DNA of 64,000 nt from NCBI RefSeq assembly GCF_004217185.1, contig NZ_SHKL01000001.1, positions 1,301,001 to 1,365,000 of the forward strand. Direction: 5' to 3'. The notes beneath the pieces were generated by a model. That model searched no databases. It saw only the letters and a list, made by a program, of their open reading frames with translations, and was not told the DNA's origin. Within the stretch, counting starts at the first letter, position 1. Each line of letters begins with the position of its first letter. The position numbers and the translations under genes are program-made. The stretch is from Pseudonocardia sediminis (GTDB taxonomy: Bacteria > Actinomycetota > Actinomycetes > Mycobacteriales > Pseudonocardiaceae). Below are positions 8,887-18,224 of this stretch, in pieces.

Positions 8887-11800
8887 TCAGTTCCCGGTGC
8901 CGCGGGTGATCGCCGAGGGCAGACCGGTGGTGCCGCCGACGGACCCGGCGCCGGACTCCTCGGCGCCCGTGCTGCCCGGTGCGGGCGCAGCCGACACGCC
9001 GGCGCAGGCGTCCTGCACCGAGACCGGAGCGGCCGACTGGGCCGGCGGTGTGGGGCTCGCCGAGGTGGACGGCTCCGCGGACGACGACTCCGAGGTGGGT
9101 GACGCCGACGACGACGGTGCCGGCATCGTGGCCGCACCCGGCGCCGGAGGCGGCGGCGGGTCCGCGATCGCCTTCTGCGCGACCTCCTGCATGTAGCTCA
9201 CGTCCGGGTTCGCCGTGTCGAACTGGCCGCTGGAGGCGTTCGGGTCCGGCAGCGTCGGGTCGAACGCGATGCTCTCCAGCCGGAACCCGTCGTCGGCCAG
9301 GACGGCGAGCGCGGGCAGCACCTGCTGGGGCATGTCGGTGTAGACGGTGTCCTTCGTCGCGGCCGCGATCGCCTGGAACCGGGTCAGCAGCTCGGCCGGG
9401 CTCTTCTCGTTGATCACCGCCTGGATCAGGCAGCGCTGACGGCCCATCCGCTGGTAGTCGGTGCCGTTGCGGCGCGAGCGGGCGAACCAGAGCGCCTCCT
9501 CGCCGTTCAGCGTCTGGATGCCGGGCTGGATGTAGCCGTCCGGTCTCACGTACGTCCCGCCCGCGGTGACGCCACCGATCGGGATCGGCTCCGCGCCGAC
9601 GTTCACCGTCACCCCGCCGACCGCGTCGATCATCGACGAGAACCCGGCCATGTTGACCTCGAGGTAGTAGTCGATCGGCAGGCCGGTCATGTACGAGATC
9701 GTCGACTGCAGCAGGTTGACGCCGGGGTAGGGCGTCGGTCCGGACGGTGCGACGGACGGGTCCCGCTCGCCGTAGGCGTAGACGGCGTTGAGCAGGTAGT
9801 CCCCGGACAGCGGCTGCGACGGGTCGTGGAAGCCGTCCGGGAACTTCGCGGCCATCGCCGAACCCGGCGGGAACTGGGCGCGCTGGATGTTGCGCGGCAG
9901 GCTGAACAGCGTGGTCCGGCCGGTCGTGGTGTCGATGCTGGAGAGCATCATCGAGTCGGTCCGGGTGCCGGTGCGGTCCGGGCCGGCGTCGCTGCCCAGG
10001 AGCAGGACGTTGAGGCGCGGCTTGCCCAGCGCCGTCGCGGCGTCGGTGCCACCGCCCTTGAACAGCGAGTTCAGCAGGCTGCGCTGGGAGTTCAGGAGCT
10101 CGACGCCGTAGCCGAACGGGACGGCGACGGTGAGGCACAGCAGGGCCGCCGTCGCGGTGCCGACGACCTTTCTGCCCGTCGTCAGGTTGCGGGGACGGGC
10201 CAGTGCGTAGGTCCGGGCGATCTGGGCGATCCACCCGATGCCGCCGAGGACCAGCGCGATCGCCAGCCCGGTCAGGGCGGTGGTCGACAGCAGGTTCTGC
10301 AGCAGGGTGGACCGGCGCACGACCAGCACCAGCACGACGAGCGCGACCACGACGGCCAGCAGGGTGCCGAGGATCAGCCCGCCGGTGCGGCGCCGGCGCA
10401 TCGCGAGGTGCCCGCTGCCGGGCAGGGCGGTCGACGCCGCGGTCAGGCCGAGCGCGGCGCCCAGCGAGGAACGCGCGGGATCGGGCAGCCGCTGTCCGGA
10501 GGTCTTCTCGGGCCTGCCGCCGGGCCGTCCTGTGTCGCGCCGGCCCGGGGGACGTGCGGTGGCGGCGGTCGTGGAGTCCACCGAGCCGGGCTCGCGCGCC
10601 GGCGCGCGGACGGCCTCGGTGGCGTCCGGGTCCGGCGCGGTGGCGGCGCGGGAGGCCGCGACGGCGGTCCCGGCGCCCGCGCGGGCGCCGCCGGGGCGCT
10701 CGCGCCGGGGGACGATCGGGATCTCGCCGCTCAGGCGTGCGGCGCGGTCGCGTGCATCCGCGCCGCCGGCCCCGGAGGCCTGACGACGACGGTGCTCGGC
10801 GGCGGTGTCCGGACGTCCGGGGACGCCCGGGCGCGGCGGTGGCCCCGTCGGTCCGCCCGGGGGCGGGGGACCCGGTGGGCGTGGAGCGGTCCCGGCGGGC
10901 CGGTCCGGTCCGGGACCGCCCGAGCGGTCGGCGCCGGAGCGGTCCGCGGAGGGACGGCCCGGCTCGGCCCGGGAGCCGTCCGGTGTGCCGGTGGGTCCGC
11001 CGGAGTCCGGCTCGTGCCGGGCGGGCGGTGCGGCGTGCCGGTCGTCGATCGGCCCGGGCGCGCCGCCCTGCGCGGAGGACGGGCCCTGGCCCGAGGGGCC
11101 GTTCTGGCCGGCCGGTGCGTTCTGGCCGGACGGTGCCATCTGTTCGGACGGTGCGTTCTGGCCGGACGGCGTGTTCTGCCCCGAGGAGCCGCCCGGCCCG
11201 GCGGAACCGCTGCCGCGGATCGAGCGGATGTCGGTGGGGCGGCTGTCGGAGTGGCCGCGCACCGGCGCGGACGGGCGGGCGGACGGGCCCGCCGGACGCC
11301 CGGGAGCGCCGTCGGACGCTGCGCGGCCGGGCGCGGCATCGGGGCCGGACGGACCGTTGCGACGCCGTCCCGGGCCGCCCTGCGGGGCCTGGGAGAACCG
11401 TCCGGAGTCGGTGGTGCGCTCGTGGCGGCGCGGCCACGGCGGCTGGGGGACCGGTCCACCGGGCGGCGGCGGGGGACCGGGGCGCCGGAGGCCGGACGGG
11501 CCGCCGCCGTCGCGGGCCGGCGGCTGCTCGGTGTGCGGGGCCCGGACGGGGCCGGACTGCCGGGTGCCCGCGGAACCGGCGGGCCCGGCCGGTCCGGGGC
11601 CGTTCCGGGCCGGGCCGTTCGGGCCGGAGGTGCTCTGAGCGGGGCCGTTCTGAGCGGGGCCGTTCTGGCCGGGAGCGTTCTGCCCGGGGTTGTTCTGCGG
11701 GCCGCGGGTGGGCGGCGGGCCCGACGGCCCCGGCCCACCGGCCGGGGGACCGCCGGCCTGCGGCGGGCCGGACGGCCCGGGGCCGTTCACCGGTGCGCCC

Positions 11801-12051
11801 GGCCGCCCATGACCTCGGCGGTCTCCCGGTTCCTGCCGGGCAGGAGCCTGCGACCCGCCCGGCCCCTCGGGGCGGGGCGCGCGCTGCGGGCCGGTCGTGC
11901 GACCGGGGACGCGCTGGGAGTCGGGACGGTCGGCCTCACGGGGGTCGCGGCCGGTGTCCTCCCGGCCCCGCGGGGCGCCCGGCGGGGGGTCCTGTACCGG
12001 GCCGCCCTGGCGGTCGCCGCCGTGTGGTCGCTCGTCGTCCACCCGGGGCAC
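8887..12051 (-). CDS. LytR-CpsA-Psr (LCP) phosphotransferase with very long disordered N-terminus
   Basis: About 1054 residues. Residues 1 to about 525 are low-complexity, rich in Pro, Gly, Arg and Ser, with imperfect repeats of the kind GPSGPP, PGQNGPAQNG and PSGQNA. Three membrane helices follow at about 557-577, 595-612 and 630-650. A full LCP catalytic domain lies at about 660-880 (LNVLLLGSD, RTGTRTDSMML, SLPRN, ALWFARSRRNGTDY). The protein ends in a Pro/Ser tail. LCP enzymes attach undecaprenyl-linked polymers to peptidoglycan outside the membrane, here presumably arabinogalactan or another wall glycan. The start is GTG 12051 or, with better Shine-Dalgarno spacing, GTG 12042. Downstream members of the leftward block are independent. 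Confidence 0.85.
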   Translation of the reverse strand: MPRVDDERPHGGDRQGGPVQDPPPGAPRGREDTGRDPREADRPDSQRVPGRTTGPQRAPRPEGPGGSQAPARQEPGDRRGHGRPGAPVNGPGPSGPPQAGGPPAGGPGPSGPPPTRGPQNNPGQNAPGQNGPAQNGPAQSTSGPNGPARNGPGPAGPAGSAGTRQSGPVRAPHTEQPPARDGGGPSGLRRPGPPPPPGGPVPQPPWPRRHERTTDSGRFSQAPQGGPGRRRNGPSGPDAAPGRAASDGAPGRPAGPSARPSAPVRGHSDSRPTDIRSIRGSGSAGPGGSSGQNTPSGQNAPSEQMAPSGQNAPAGQNGPSGQGPSSAQGGAPGPIDDRHAAPPARHEPDSGGPTGTPDGSRAEPGRPSADRSGADRSGGPGPDRPAGTAPRPPGPPPPGGPTGPPPRPGVPGRPDTAAEHRRRQASGAGGADARDRAARLSGEIPIVPRRERPGGARAGAGTAVAASRAATAPDPDATEAVRAPAREPGSVDSTTAATARPPGRRDTGRPGGRPEKTSGQRLPDPARSSLGAALGLTAASTALPGSGHLAMRRRRTGGLILGTLLAVVVALVVLVLVVRRSTLLQNLLSTTALTGLAIALVLGGIGWIAQIARTYALARPRNLTTGRKVVGTATAALLCLTVAVPFGYGVELLNSQRSLLNSLFKGGGTDAATALGKPRLNVLLLGSDAGPDRTGTRTDSMMLSSIDTTTGRTTLFSLPRNIQRAQFPPGSAMAAKFPDGFHDPSQPLSGDYLLNAVYAYGERDPSVAPSGPTPYPGVNLLQSTISYMTGLPIDYYLEVNMAGFSSMIDAVGGVTVNVGAEPIPIGGVTAGGTYVRPDGYIQPGIQTLNGEEALWFARSRRNGTDYQRMGRQRCLIQAVINEKSPAELLTRFQAIAAATKDTVYTDMPQQVLPALAVLADDGFRLESIAFDPTLPDPNASSGQFDTANPDVSYMQEVAQKAIADPPPPPAPGAATMPAPSSSASPTSESSSAEPSTSASPTPPAQSAAPVSVQDACAGVSAAPAPGSTGAEESGAGSVGGTTGLPSAITRGTGN

Positions 12052-12208
12052 CCCCTGTCACTCTCGGCACGACATCGCCCGTCTCCGGGGCGTCGGATCC
12101 GCCGGTGGGGGTGTCGCATCAGCGCGCGGCCGGTGTCGCCGACATCGGTTCCGTCGAGAGTACTTGCTGTGATCACGATCTCGGCCGCCCCCCACCCACC
12201 CCTGTGGG

Positions 12209-13192
12209 TCACTGGTAGGAGACGAACACCGGCGAGGTCGGGCCCACCTTGACCGTCTGCTGGGGGGTGAACATCGGGGTGTCCTCGTCGAGGAAGTTCT
12301 TCCATCCCCACCACAGACCCTTCGGCCCCGGCGCGGTGTGCAACGTGTTCCAGGTGCCCATCTTCGTGCCGGGGTCACCGAACCCGTCGGCGTGCAGGAC
12401 GGTCGCCAGCTCGGGGTGCGAGGTGACCAGCGTCTGCCGGTCCGAGATCATCGACGTGCGGAACTGGTGGATCATGAAGACCTTCTGCGGAAGGTTCTTC
12501 TGCTCGGTCAGCGCGGCCAGCCAGGCCGACGTCTTGTTGATCTCCGCGGCGGTCACGGTGCCGATCTGGGCGCGGTGGCGCTGGTTCGGCCCGAGCCGCC
12601 ACTCCGGGTCCAGCGCGAGGCCGACGTTCGGTCGCGCCAGCAGCGGTGCGTAGAGCTGGGCCTGGCTCAGGAAGTCGGCCCGGCCCGGCTGCAGGTCCAG
12701 TACGACGTAGACGCCGTTCTTCGCCGCCTCGTCCACCCAGGGCTTGAGGTCGGCCACCGTGGACTCGGCGGAGTAGTCCCCGTCGGCGCCCGCCGCGGAG
12801 TCGGCGACCGTGGCGATCAGCTCGAAGGCCGGGATCACCGGCTCGGTGCTGACCGGGTCGAAGTCGGCCGCGAGGTCCTTCGCGCGGGCGATCGACTGCG
12901 CGATGCCCTGCTCGCCCAGCACGCCGAGCCCGGGGGTGTCCGGGTGCCCGTAGAGCGCGACCATCCGCCGTCCCGGGAAGAGCTGGGTGCCGCCGCCGGG
13001 CAGCTGCGCGACCGGCGGCGGAGCGGCTGCGGCGGGCGTCGGCGGCGCCGCGCCGTCCGGGCGCCGGGGTTCGGCCTGCGAGGCCGTGCACGCGGAGAGC
13101 AGCGCGGCGACGGCGAGCAGGGCGGTCGCCGCGACGCCGCGGCGGGAGAGGTGACGGAGAGTGGACGCGCGAGACAACCCGGAAGTAAGCAC
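12209..13192 (-). CDS. secreted lipoprotein of unknown function, TIM-barrel-like
   Basis: A 327-residue exported protein. Basic N-terminus, hydrophobic segment VAATALLAVAALLSAC and lipobox LSAC (Cys about residue 35) indicate lipid anchoring. A Pro/Ala linker follows. The domain from about residue 75 (RRMVALYGHPDTPGLGVLG) has regularly spaced beta-strand-like motifs (PVIPAFELIA, GVYVVLDLQPG, NVGLALDPEW, KVFMIHQF, VLHADGFG). They look like the strands of a glycosidase-type barrel carrying acidic residues. I recognise it as a conserved actinobacterial lipoprotein type but not as a named enzyme. GTG 13192 is supported by a -10 element 8 bases upstream and no Shine-Dalgarno, so it may be leaderless. 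Confidence 0.75.
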   Translation of the reverse strand: MLTSGLSRASTLRHLSRRGVAATALLAVAALLSACTASQAEPRRPDGAAPPTPAAAAPPPVAQLPGGGTQLFPGRRMVALYGHPDTPGLGVLGEQGIAQSIARAKDLAADFDPVSTEPVIPAFELIATVADSAAGADGDYSAESTVADLKPWVDEAAKNGVYVVLDLQPGRADFLSQAQLYAPLLARPNVGLALDPEWRLGPNQRHRAQIGTVTAAEINKTSAWLAALTEQKNLPQKVFMIHQFRTSMISDRQTLVTSHPELATVLHADGFGDPGTKMGTWNTLHTAPGPKGLWWGWKNFLDEDTPMFTPQQTVKVGPTSPVFVSYQ

Positions 13193-13200
13193 CGGTCACC

Positions 13201-13206
13201 AGGTTA
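13201..13206 (-). promoter_or_regulatory. candidate -10 element, leaderless lipoprotein gene
   Basis: On the minus strand this reads TAACCT, a TANNNT -10, with 8 bases to the GTG start at 13192. No Shine-Dalgarno lies in the interval. Confidence 0.4.
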
Positions 13207-13292
13207 GGTGACGGCCGGGCTCTCCGCAGTGACGCCACGCGGGCGGCAGATCGCGGACCGTGATCATCCGCTCCCGGGGTCGGGAGCGGCGC

Positions 13293-14372
13293 TCAGGGAC
13301 GGATCGGTCCGTCCGGTCCGTCCTCGGGGCCTCGCGGCGGACGCTGTGGACGTCCACGCAGGATCCGCTTGAGCCCGGCGGTGTGCCGGCGGCTGACCGG
13401 GAGCTCGATCGCGGTGGAGCCCTGACCCAGGCGCACGACGTAGCCGGAGCCCGACATCCGCAGCTCGGTGATCAGGTGCAGCGCCACCAGGTACGCCCGG
13501 TGGATGCGGACGAAGCCGGCCTCGCCCCAGCGGTCCTCGAGCACCGAGACCGGGATCCGGACCAGGTGGCTGCCGTCGGTGGTGTGCAGCCGGGCGTAGT
13601 CGCCCTGCGCCTCGACGAACCGGATCGACGACCGCGGCACGATCTTCGTGGTGCCGGCCAGCTCGACCGGGATCACCTCGTCGTCGGTCGTCTCCGGGGC
13701 GACGCGCTTCTGCTGGGCGGCCACCGCGGACGGCGGCACCGGCCCGCGCGAGCCGCGCAGGGCGATCGTGCGGTCCAGGGACCCGGCCAGGCGCTCGCTG
13801 CGCAGCGGCTTGAGCAGGTAGTCGACGGCGCCGACCTCGTAGGCGTCGACGGCGCGGTCGTCGTGGGCGGTGACGAAGACGATCGGCGGCGGGTCGGCCA
13901 TCGCCGACAGCACGCGCGCCAGCTCGAGTCCGTCGAGCCCGGGCATCCGGATGTCGAGGAAGACCACGTCCACCTTGACCGGGGCGCTGCCGTCGGCCGG
14001 GTTGCCGTGCAGGATCCGCAGGGCCTCGGTCGCGTTCGCGGCGGTGTGCACGGTGCCGACGCGGGGGTCCTCGCCGAGCAGGTGCGCCAGCTCCAGCAGC
14101 GCCGGCTCCTCGTCGTCCACGGCCAGGGCCGTCAGGGCGCCGGACGGGGCGGGCGGCGGTGGCGGCGACGCGGGACGGTCCGAGGGACCCGACCCGATCG
14201 GGCGATGGTTGCCCGGGTCGTAGCCTCCCGGCGCGTACCCGCCCGGCTGGTGTCCGCCCTGGCCGTAACCGGCCGGGGCCGGGCCGCCGGGTGCGATCCC
14301 GTTCGGCGCCAACCTGCCCGAGACGGGCGACGGCCCGCCGGAAGCGTGCCCACCCCGCACGTGGCTGTACAC
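13293..14372 (-). CDS. LytTR-family response regulator
   Basis: A 359-residue two-component regulator with three parts. An unusual Gly/Pro/Tyr-rich leader covers residues 1 to about 80 (repeats like GGYAPGGYDPG). A receiver domain spans about 82-210 (VDDEEPALL, phospho-acceptor Asp in VVFLDIRMPG, FVTAHDD, LLKPL). A C-terminal LytTR DNA-binding domain spans about 240-345 (IVPRSSIRFVEAQGDYARLHT, FVRIHRAYLVAL, LPVSRRHTAGLKRIL). No histidine kinase is next to it, so it is an orphan here. GTG 14372 has a strong GAGGAGGA Shine-Dalgarno. LytTR regulators often control cell-wall or carbon-transport genes; the targets here are unknown. Confidence 0.88.
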   Translation of the reverse strand: MYSHVRGGHASGGPSPVSGRLAPNGIAPGGPAPAGYGQGGHQPGGYAPGGYDPGNHRPIGSGPSDRPASPPPPPAPSGALTALAVDDEEPALLELAHLLGEDPRVGTVHTAANATEALRILHGNPADGSAPVKVDVVFLDIRMPGLDGLELARVLSAMADPPPIVFVTAHDDRAVDAYEVGAVDYLLKPLRSERLAGSLDRTIALRGSRGPVPPSAVAAQQKRVAPETTDDEVIPVELAGTTKIVPRSSIRFVEAQGDYARLHTTDGSHLVRIPVSVLEDRWGEAGFVRIHRAYLVALHLITELRMSGSGYVVRLGQGSTAIELPVSRRHTAGLKRILRGRPQRPPRGPEDGPDGPIRP

Positions 14373-14622
14373 GGCTCCTCCTCGCCGCGGGACCCTGCCC
14401 GCTGCCCGGTGACTGCCAGCACACCGTAGCGAGCGTGCGCGCCGTCACCTGCAGGCGGTCCGGGCTCGTCGGTCCGCCTGAACGGGGTGCTCCGTTCGGG
14501 TGTGGACGACAGCGCGCCGTGATCACCCGTCCGGCCCGCGGGAACACTGACGCCGACAAAGTTGTTGAGCGTGCACATACCCCGGGTGCAGGATCTGCGC
14601 CCCATCGAAGGAGGAGGCCCCC

Positions 14623-15726
14623 GTGCAGTTCGGGATCTTCAGCGTCGGCGACGTCACCCCGGACCCGACGACCGGGCGCGAGCCGACCGAGAACGAGCGG
14701 ATCCGCTCGATGACTACTATCGCCGAGCACGCCGAGGCGGTCGGACTGGACGTGTTCGCCACCGGCGAGCACCACAACAAGCCGTTCGTGCCGTCCTCGC
14801 CGACGACGCTGCTCGGCTACATCGCCGCGCGGACGCAGACGCTGACGCTGTCCACGTCCACCACGCTGATCACCACGAACGACCCGGTGAAGATCGCCGA
14901 GGACTTCGCGATGCTGCAGCACCTGGCCGGGGGCCGGGTGGACCTCATGCTGGGCCGCGGCAACACCGGCCCGGTCTACCCGTGGTTCGGGCAGAACCCG
15001 GCCGACTCGGTGCCGCTGACGGTGGAGAACTACCAGCTGCTGCGACGGCTGTGGGACTCCGAGGTCGTGAACTGGGAGGGCCGGTTCCGCACGCCGCTGT
15101 CGAACTTCACGTCCACGCCGCGCCCGCTCGACGGCGTCGCGCCGTTCGTCTGGCACGGCTCGATCCGCACGCCGGAGGTGGCCGAGGTCGCCGCCTACTT
15201 CGGTGACGGCTTCTTCGCCAACAACATCTTCTGGCCGGCCTCGCACTACGAGCGCCTGATCGGGCTCTACCGCGAGCGCTGGGAGCACCACGGGCACGGC
15301 CCGGGCGAGAGCGCGGTCGTCGGGCTGGGCGGGCAGTTCTTCATGCGCCGCAACTCCCAGGACGCCTGGAACGAGTTCCGGCCCTACTTCGACAACGCCC
15401 CGGTCTACGGGCACGGGCCGTCGATGGAGGACTTCACGTCGCAGACGCCGCTGACCGTCGGGAGCCCGCAGCAGGTGCTGGAGAAGACGCTCACGTTCCG
15501 CGAGCACTTCGGCGACTACCAGCGCCAGCTGTTCCTCGTCGACCACGCCGGCCTGCCGCTGAAGACCGTGCTCGAGCAGCTCGACCTGCTCGGCGAGATC
15601 CTCCCGGCGATGCGCACGGAGTTCGAGTCGCGCCGCCCGCTGGGGGTGCCCTCGGACCCGCCGAGCCACGCCGACCGCGTCGCGGCCCGGATGGTGAGCT
15701 CGGAGCCGGGCCTGACCATCGGCTGA
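14623..15726 (+). CDS. LLM-class flavin-dependent oxidoreductase (luciferase-like)
   Basis: A 367-residue bacterial-luciferase-fold enzyme. Typical features are the N-terminal strand MQFGIFSVGD, VFATGEHHNKPF, the RTQTLTLSTSTTL strand, the phosphate-binding segment GGRVDLMLGRGN and the C-terminal VGSPQQVLEKTL. The length and the TGEHH motif fit the FMN-dependent monooxygenase branch more than the F420 branch, but this is not certain. Substrate unknown. GTG 14623 follows a strong GAAGGAGGAGG site. It is monocistronic and ends in a perfect hairpin. Confidence 0.84.
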   Translation: MQFGIFSVGDVTPDPTTGREPTENERIRSMTTIAEHAEAVGLDVFATGEHHNKPFVPSSPTTLLGYIAARTQTLTLSTSTTLITTNDPVKIAEDFAMLQHLAGGRVDLMLGRGNTGPVYPWFGQNPADSVPLTVENYQLLRRLWDSEVVNWEGRFRTPLSNFTSTPRPLDGVAPFVWHGSIRTPEVAEVAAYFGDGFFANNIFWPASHYERLIGLYRERWEHHGHGPGESAVVGLGGQFFMRRNSQDAWNEFRPYFDNAPVYGHGPSMEDFTSQTPLTVGSPQQVLEKTLTFREHFGDYQRQLFLVDHAGLPLKTVLEQLDLLGEILPAMRTEFESRRPLGVPSDPPSHADRVAARMVSSEPGLTIG

Positions 15727-15731
15727 GCCGT

Positions 15732-15764
15732 GGCCCCCTCCGCCCGGCCCGGGCGGAGGGGGCC
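15732..15764 (+). terminator. Rho-independent-type hairpin after the LLM gene
   Basis: A perfect 14-bp stem (15732-15745 with 15751-15764) around a 5-base loop starts 5 bases after the stop codon. There is no T-tract, as is common in high-GC actinomycetes. Confidence 0.75.
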
Positions 15765-15904
15765 GCCCCCTGCCTTCGGACGGGTCTGCGCGTCATGAAC
15801 TGTGGCACCCGGTGCCGAATCGCTAGTGTGCCGCTCATCGAGGCAGGGACGACCCTGCGTCAGCGAACCCGCAGAGCGAACATCATCACTGCGAAGGGGC
15901 AGGT

Positions 15905-17122
15905 ATGGCGAGCACCAAGGACTGGTTCGAGACCGTCGCGGAGGCCCAGCGGCGGGCGAAGAAGCGCCTGCCGAAGTCGGTCTACTACGCGCTGGTCGCC
16001 GGCGCCGAGCAGGGTCTGACGCTGAGCGACAACGTCGCCGCGTTCGACGAGCTCGGGTTCCGCCCGCACATCGCGGACCTGCCGGCCGTCCGGTCGCAGA
16101 GCACCACGGTGATGGGCCAGGAGATCGACTTCCCGGTCGTCATCTCGCCGACCGGCGTGCAGGCCGTCGACCCGGAGGGCGAGGTCGCGGTCGCGAAGGC
16201 CGCGGCGAGCTCGAACATCCAGAACCCGCTCAACCCGGACCAGACCGTCTCCACCGCGATGGGGCTCTCGTCGTTCGCGTCGCGCTCGATCGAGGACGTC
16301 TGCGCCGTCAACGACAAGGTGTTCTTCCAGGTCTACTGGGCGGGCTCGCGCGACGACATCCTGGCCCGTGCGATGCGTGCCAAGGCGGCCGGGGCGAAGG
16401 CCCTGATCGTGACGCTGGACTGGACGTTCGCCACCCGCCGGGACTGGGGCAGCCCGCCCATCCCGGAGAAGATGGACCTCAAGGCGATGCTCCAGTTCGG
16501 CCCGGAGGCCATCGTCAAGCCGAAGTACCTGCTGGACTGGGTGAAGACCGGCAAGCTGCCCGACCTCACCACCCCGAACATGGCGGCCCCGGGTCAGGAC
16601 CCGCCCACGTTCTTCGGCGCCTACGGCGTGTGGTGGACCTCTCCGCTGCCGACCTGGGAGGACCTGGCCTGGCTGCGCGAGCAGTGGGGCGGCCCGTTCA
16701 TGATCAAGGGCATCACGCACCCCGACGACGCGCGCCGCGCCGTCGACGCCGGGGCCACTGCCGTCTCGGTCTCCAACCACGGCGGCAACAACCTCGACGG
16801 CACGCCGGGCTCGATCCGTGCGCTGCCGGCGATCGCCGACGCCGTCGGTGACCAGATCGAGGTGCTGCAGGACGGCGGCATCCGCCGCGGCGCCGACGTC
16901 GCGAAGGCGCTCGCGCTCGGCGCCCGCGCCTGCATGATCGGGCGCGCCTACCTGTGGGGCATGGCCGCGCAGGGCGAGCGCGGGGTGACCAACGTGATCT
17001 CGATCCTCTACAAGGGGATCGACGAGGCACTGCTGGGCCTGGGGAAGAACTCGATCCACGAGCTCTCCCGCGACGACCTGATCATCCCGGAGAACTTCAC
17101 CCGGAACACGTCCAAGATCTGA
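15905..17122 (+). CDS. MftD-like FMN-dependent alpha-hydroxy-acid dehydrogenase family enzyme
   Basis: A 405-residue FMN enzyme. The opening DWFETVAEAQRRAKKRLPKSVY, the strand TTVMGQEIDFPVVISPTGVQAVDPEGEVAVA and the active-site segment SNHGGNNLDGTP match MftD (pre-mycofactocin synthase). They differ from lactate dehydrogenase, which has Arg after HGG. MftD oxidatively deaminates AHDP to pre-mycofactocin. No mftA, B, C, E or F is in the window, so this could be a paralogue or a relocated copy. Other family features are FMIKGITHPDDA and the phosphate site DGGIRRGADVAKALALGA. ATG 15905 is preceded by AAGGGGCAGGT. Confidence 0.78.
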   Translation: MASTKDWFETVAEAQRRAKKRLPKSVYYALVAGAEQGLTLSDNVAAFDELGFRPHIADLPAVRSQSTTVMGQEIDFPVVISPTGVQAVDPEGEVAVAKAAASSNIQNPLNPDQTVSTAMGLSSFASRSIEDVCAVNDKVFFQVYWAGSRDDILARAMRAKAAGAKALIVTLDWTFATRRDWGSPPIPEKMDLKAMLQFGPEAIVKPKYLLDWVKTGKLPDLTTPNMAAPGQDPPTFFGAYGVWWTSPLPTWEDLAWLREQWGGPFMIKGITHPDDARRAVDAGATAVSVSNHGGNNLDGTPGSIRALPAIADAVGDQIEVLQDGGIRRGADVAKALALGARACMIGRAYLWGMAAQGERGVTNVISILYKGIDEALLGLGKNSIHELSRDDLIIPENFTRNTSKI

Positions 17123-17130
17123 CCGCCCTC

Positions 17131-17171
17131 GACGGGGCCGGGCCGCGCACACCGCGGGACCCGGCCCCGTC
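17131..17171. terminator. bidirectional hairpin terminator between convergent genes
   Basis: Perfect 12-bp arms 17131-17142 and 17160-17171 enclose a 17-base loop. It sits between the stop of the MftD-like gene and the stop of the facing SDR gene. Confidence 0.7.
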
Positions 17172-17177
17172 GTGCTG

Positions 17178-18080
17178 TCAGGAGGGCATCACCGGGAAGC
17201 CGACCTTGGTCAGCTCCTCGGAGAGGTCCCAGAGCTTCCGGCGGACGTCGCGGTCGTGCGAGGCGGCGCTGGAGCCGACCGGGCGCGGGCTGCCGGTGAG
17301 CTCGCCGATCCCGTCCGGGCCGATGTACATCCCGCCGGGCAGGTCGGTGACGGTCGCGGCGTAGAGCGTGGGCAGCGCGCCGGCCTCGCCGGACTGCCCG
17401 AGCAGCCGGGTGGCGAGCGCGACCGGGCCGTCCTGGAACGACTCCGTGCGCCCCTGCAGGTTCGTCGAGGCGAACCCCGGGTGCGCGGCGAGCGACCGCA
17501 GCGGTGACCCGGCCGCGGTGAAGCGGTACTCCAGCTCGTAGGCGAACATCAGGCACGCCAGCTTGGACTGGCCGTAGGCCGTCCAGCGCTCGTAGCGTCC
17601 CTTCTCGAAGTTCGGGTCGTCGAGGCGGATCCTCCCGAAGCCGTGCGCGAGGCTCGACAGCGTCACGACCCGGTCGGTGATCCGGTCCAGCAGCAGCCCG
17701 GTCAGCGCGAAGTGGCCCAGGTAGTTCGTGCCGAGCTGCATCTCGAACCCGTCGGCGGTCCGCTGCTGCGGGATCGCCATCAGCCCTGCGTTGTTGACCA
17801 GCACGTCGATGGGGCCGTCGATGCCGGCGGCGAACTCGCGCACCGACGTCAGGTCGGCGAGGTCGAGGCGGTGCACCGACGCGGCGCCGCCCAGCTCCGC
17901 GGCGACCGCCTCGCCCTTCTCGACGTTGCGCACGGCCAGCACGACGCGTGCGCCCGCGTGCACCAGGGCCCGGGCCGTGGCCAGGCCCAGGCCGCTGTTC
18001 GCCCCGGTCACGACGGCCGTGCGTCCCTGCTGGGGCGGGATGTCGGCGACGGACCAGGCGGTGCGGGAGGACGAGAACAT
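17178..18080 (-). CDS. short-chain dehydrogenase/reductase, retinol-dehydrogenase-like
   Basis: A 300-residue NAD(P)-dependent SDR. It has the cofactor motif [10 protein letters not shown] near residue 25, [12 protein letters not shown] near 85 and the catalytic YGQSK near 160. The extended C-terminus resembles the retinol dehydrogenase/protochlorophyllide-reductase-like group found widely in actinomycetes. The basic residue after the first strands (AVRN) favours NADP. Substrate unknown. ATG 18080 has AAGGAG upstream. It faces the MftD-like gene and is divergent from the dioxygenase-like gene. Confidence 0.86.
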   Translation of the reverse strand: MFSSSRTAWSVADIPPQQGRTAVVTGANSGLGLATARALVHAGARVVLAVRNVEKGEAVAAELGGAASVHRLDLADLTSVREFAAGIDGPIDVLVNNAGLMAIPQQRTADGFEMQLGTNYLGHFALTGLLLDRITDRVVTLSSLAHGFGRIRLDDPNFEKGRYERWTAYGQSKLACLMFAYELEYRFTAAGSPLRSLAAHPGFASTNLQGRTESFQDGPVALATRLLGQSGEAGALPTLYAATVTDLPGGMYIGPDGIGELTGSPRPVGSSAASHDRDVRRKLWDLSEELTKVGFPVMPS

Positions 18081-18224
18081 GGGGCTCCTTCGGCGGGGGT
18101 GGTGCGGGCGGCGGCGACCGCGGATGCCCCACATGTACCCGAAGCCCGCCGTTCCGACGCGTGTCCCGCACGTGCGTCACAGGCGGAGGGGGTGCACCCT
18201 CGGGACGGGACGAGGAGGTCGGAC

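Noticed and set aside
9826..12252. Open frame of over 800 codons on the plus strand opposite the LCP gene
   Set aside because: It encodes Gly/Arg/Ala-rich sequence with no domain and mirrors the high-GC repeats of the real LCP gene on the other strand; an antisense shadow.
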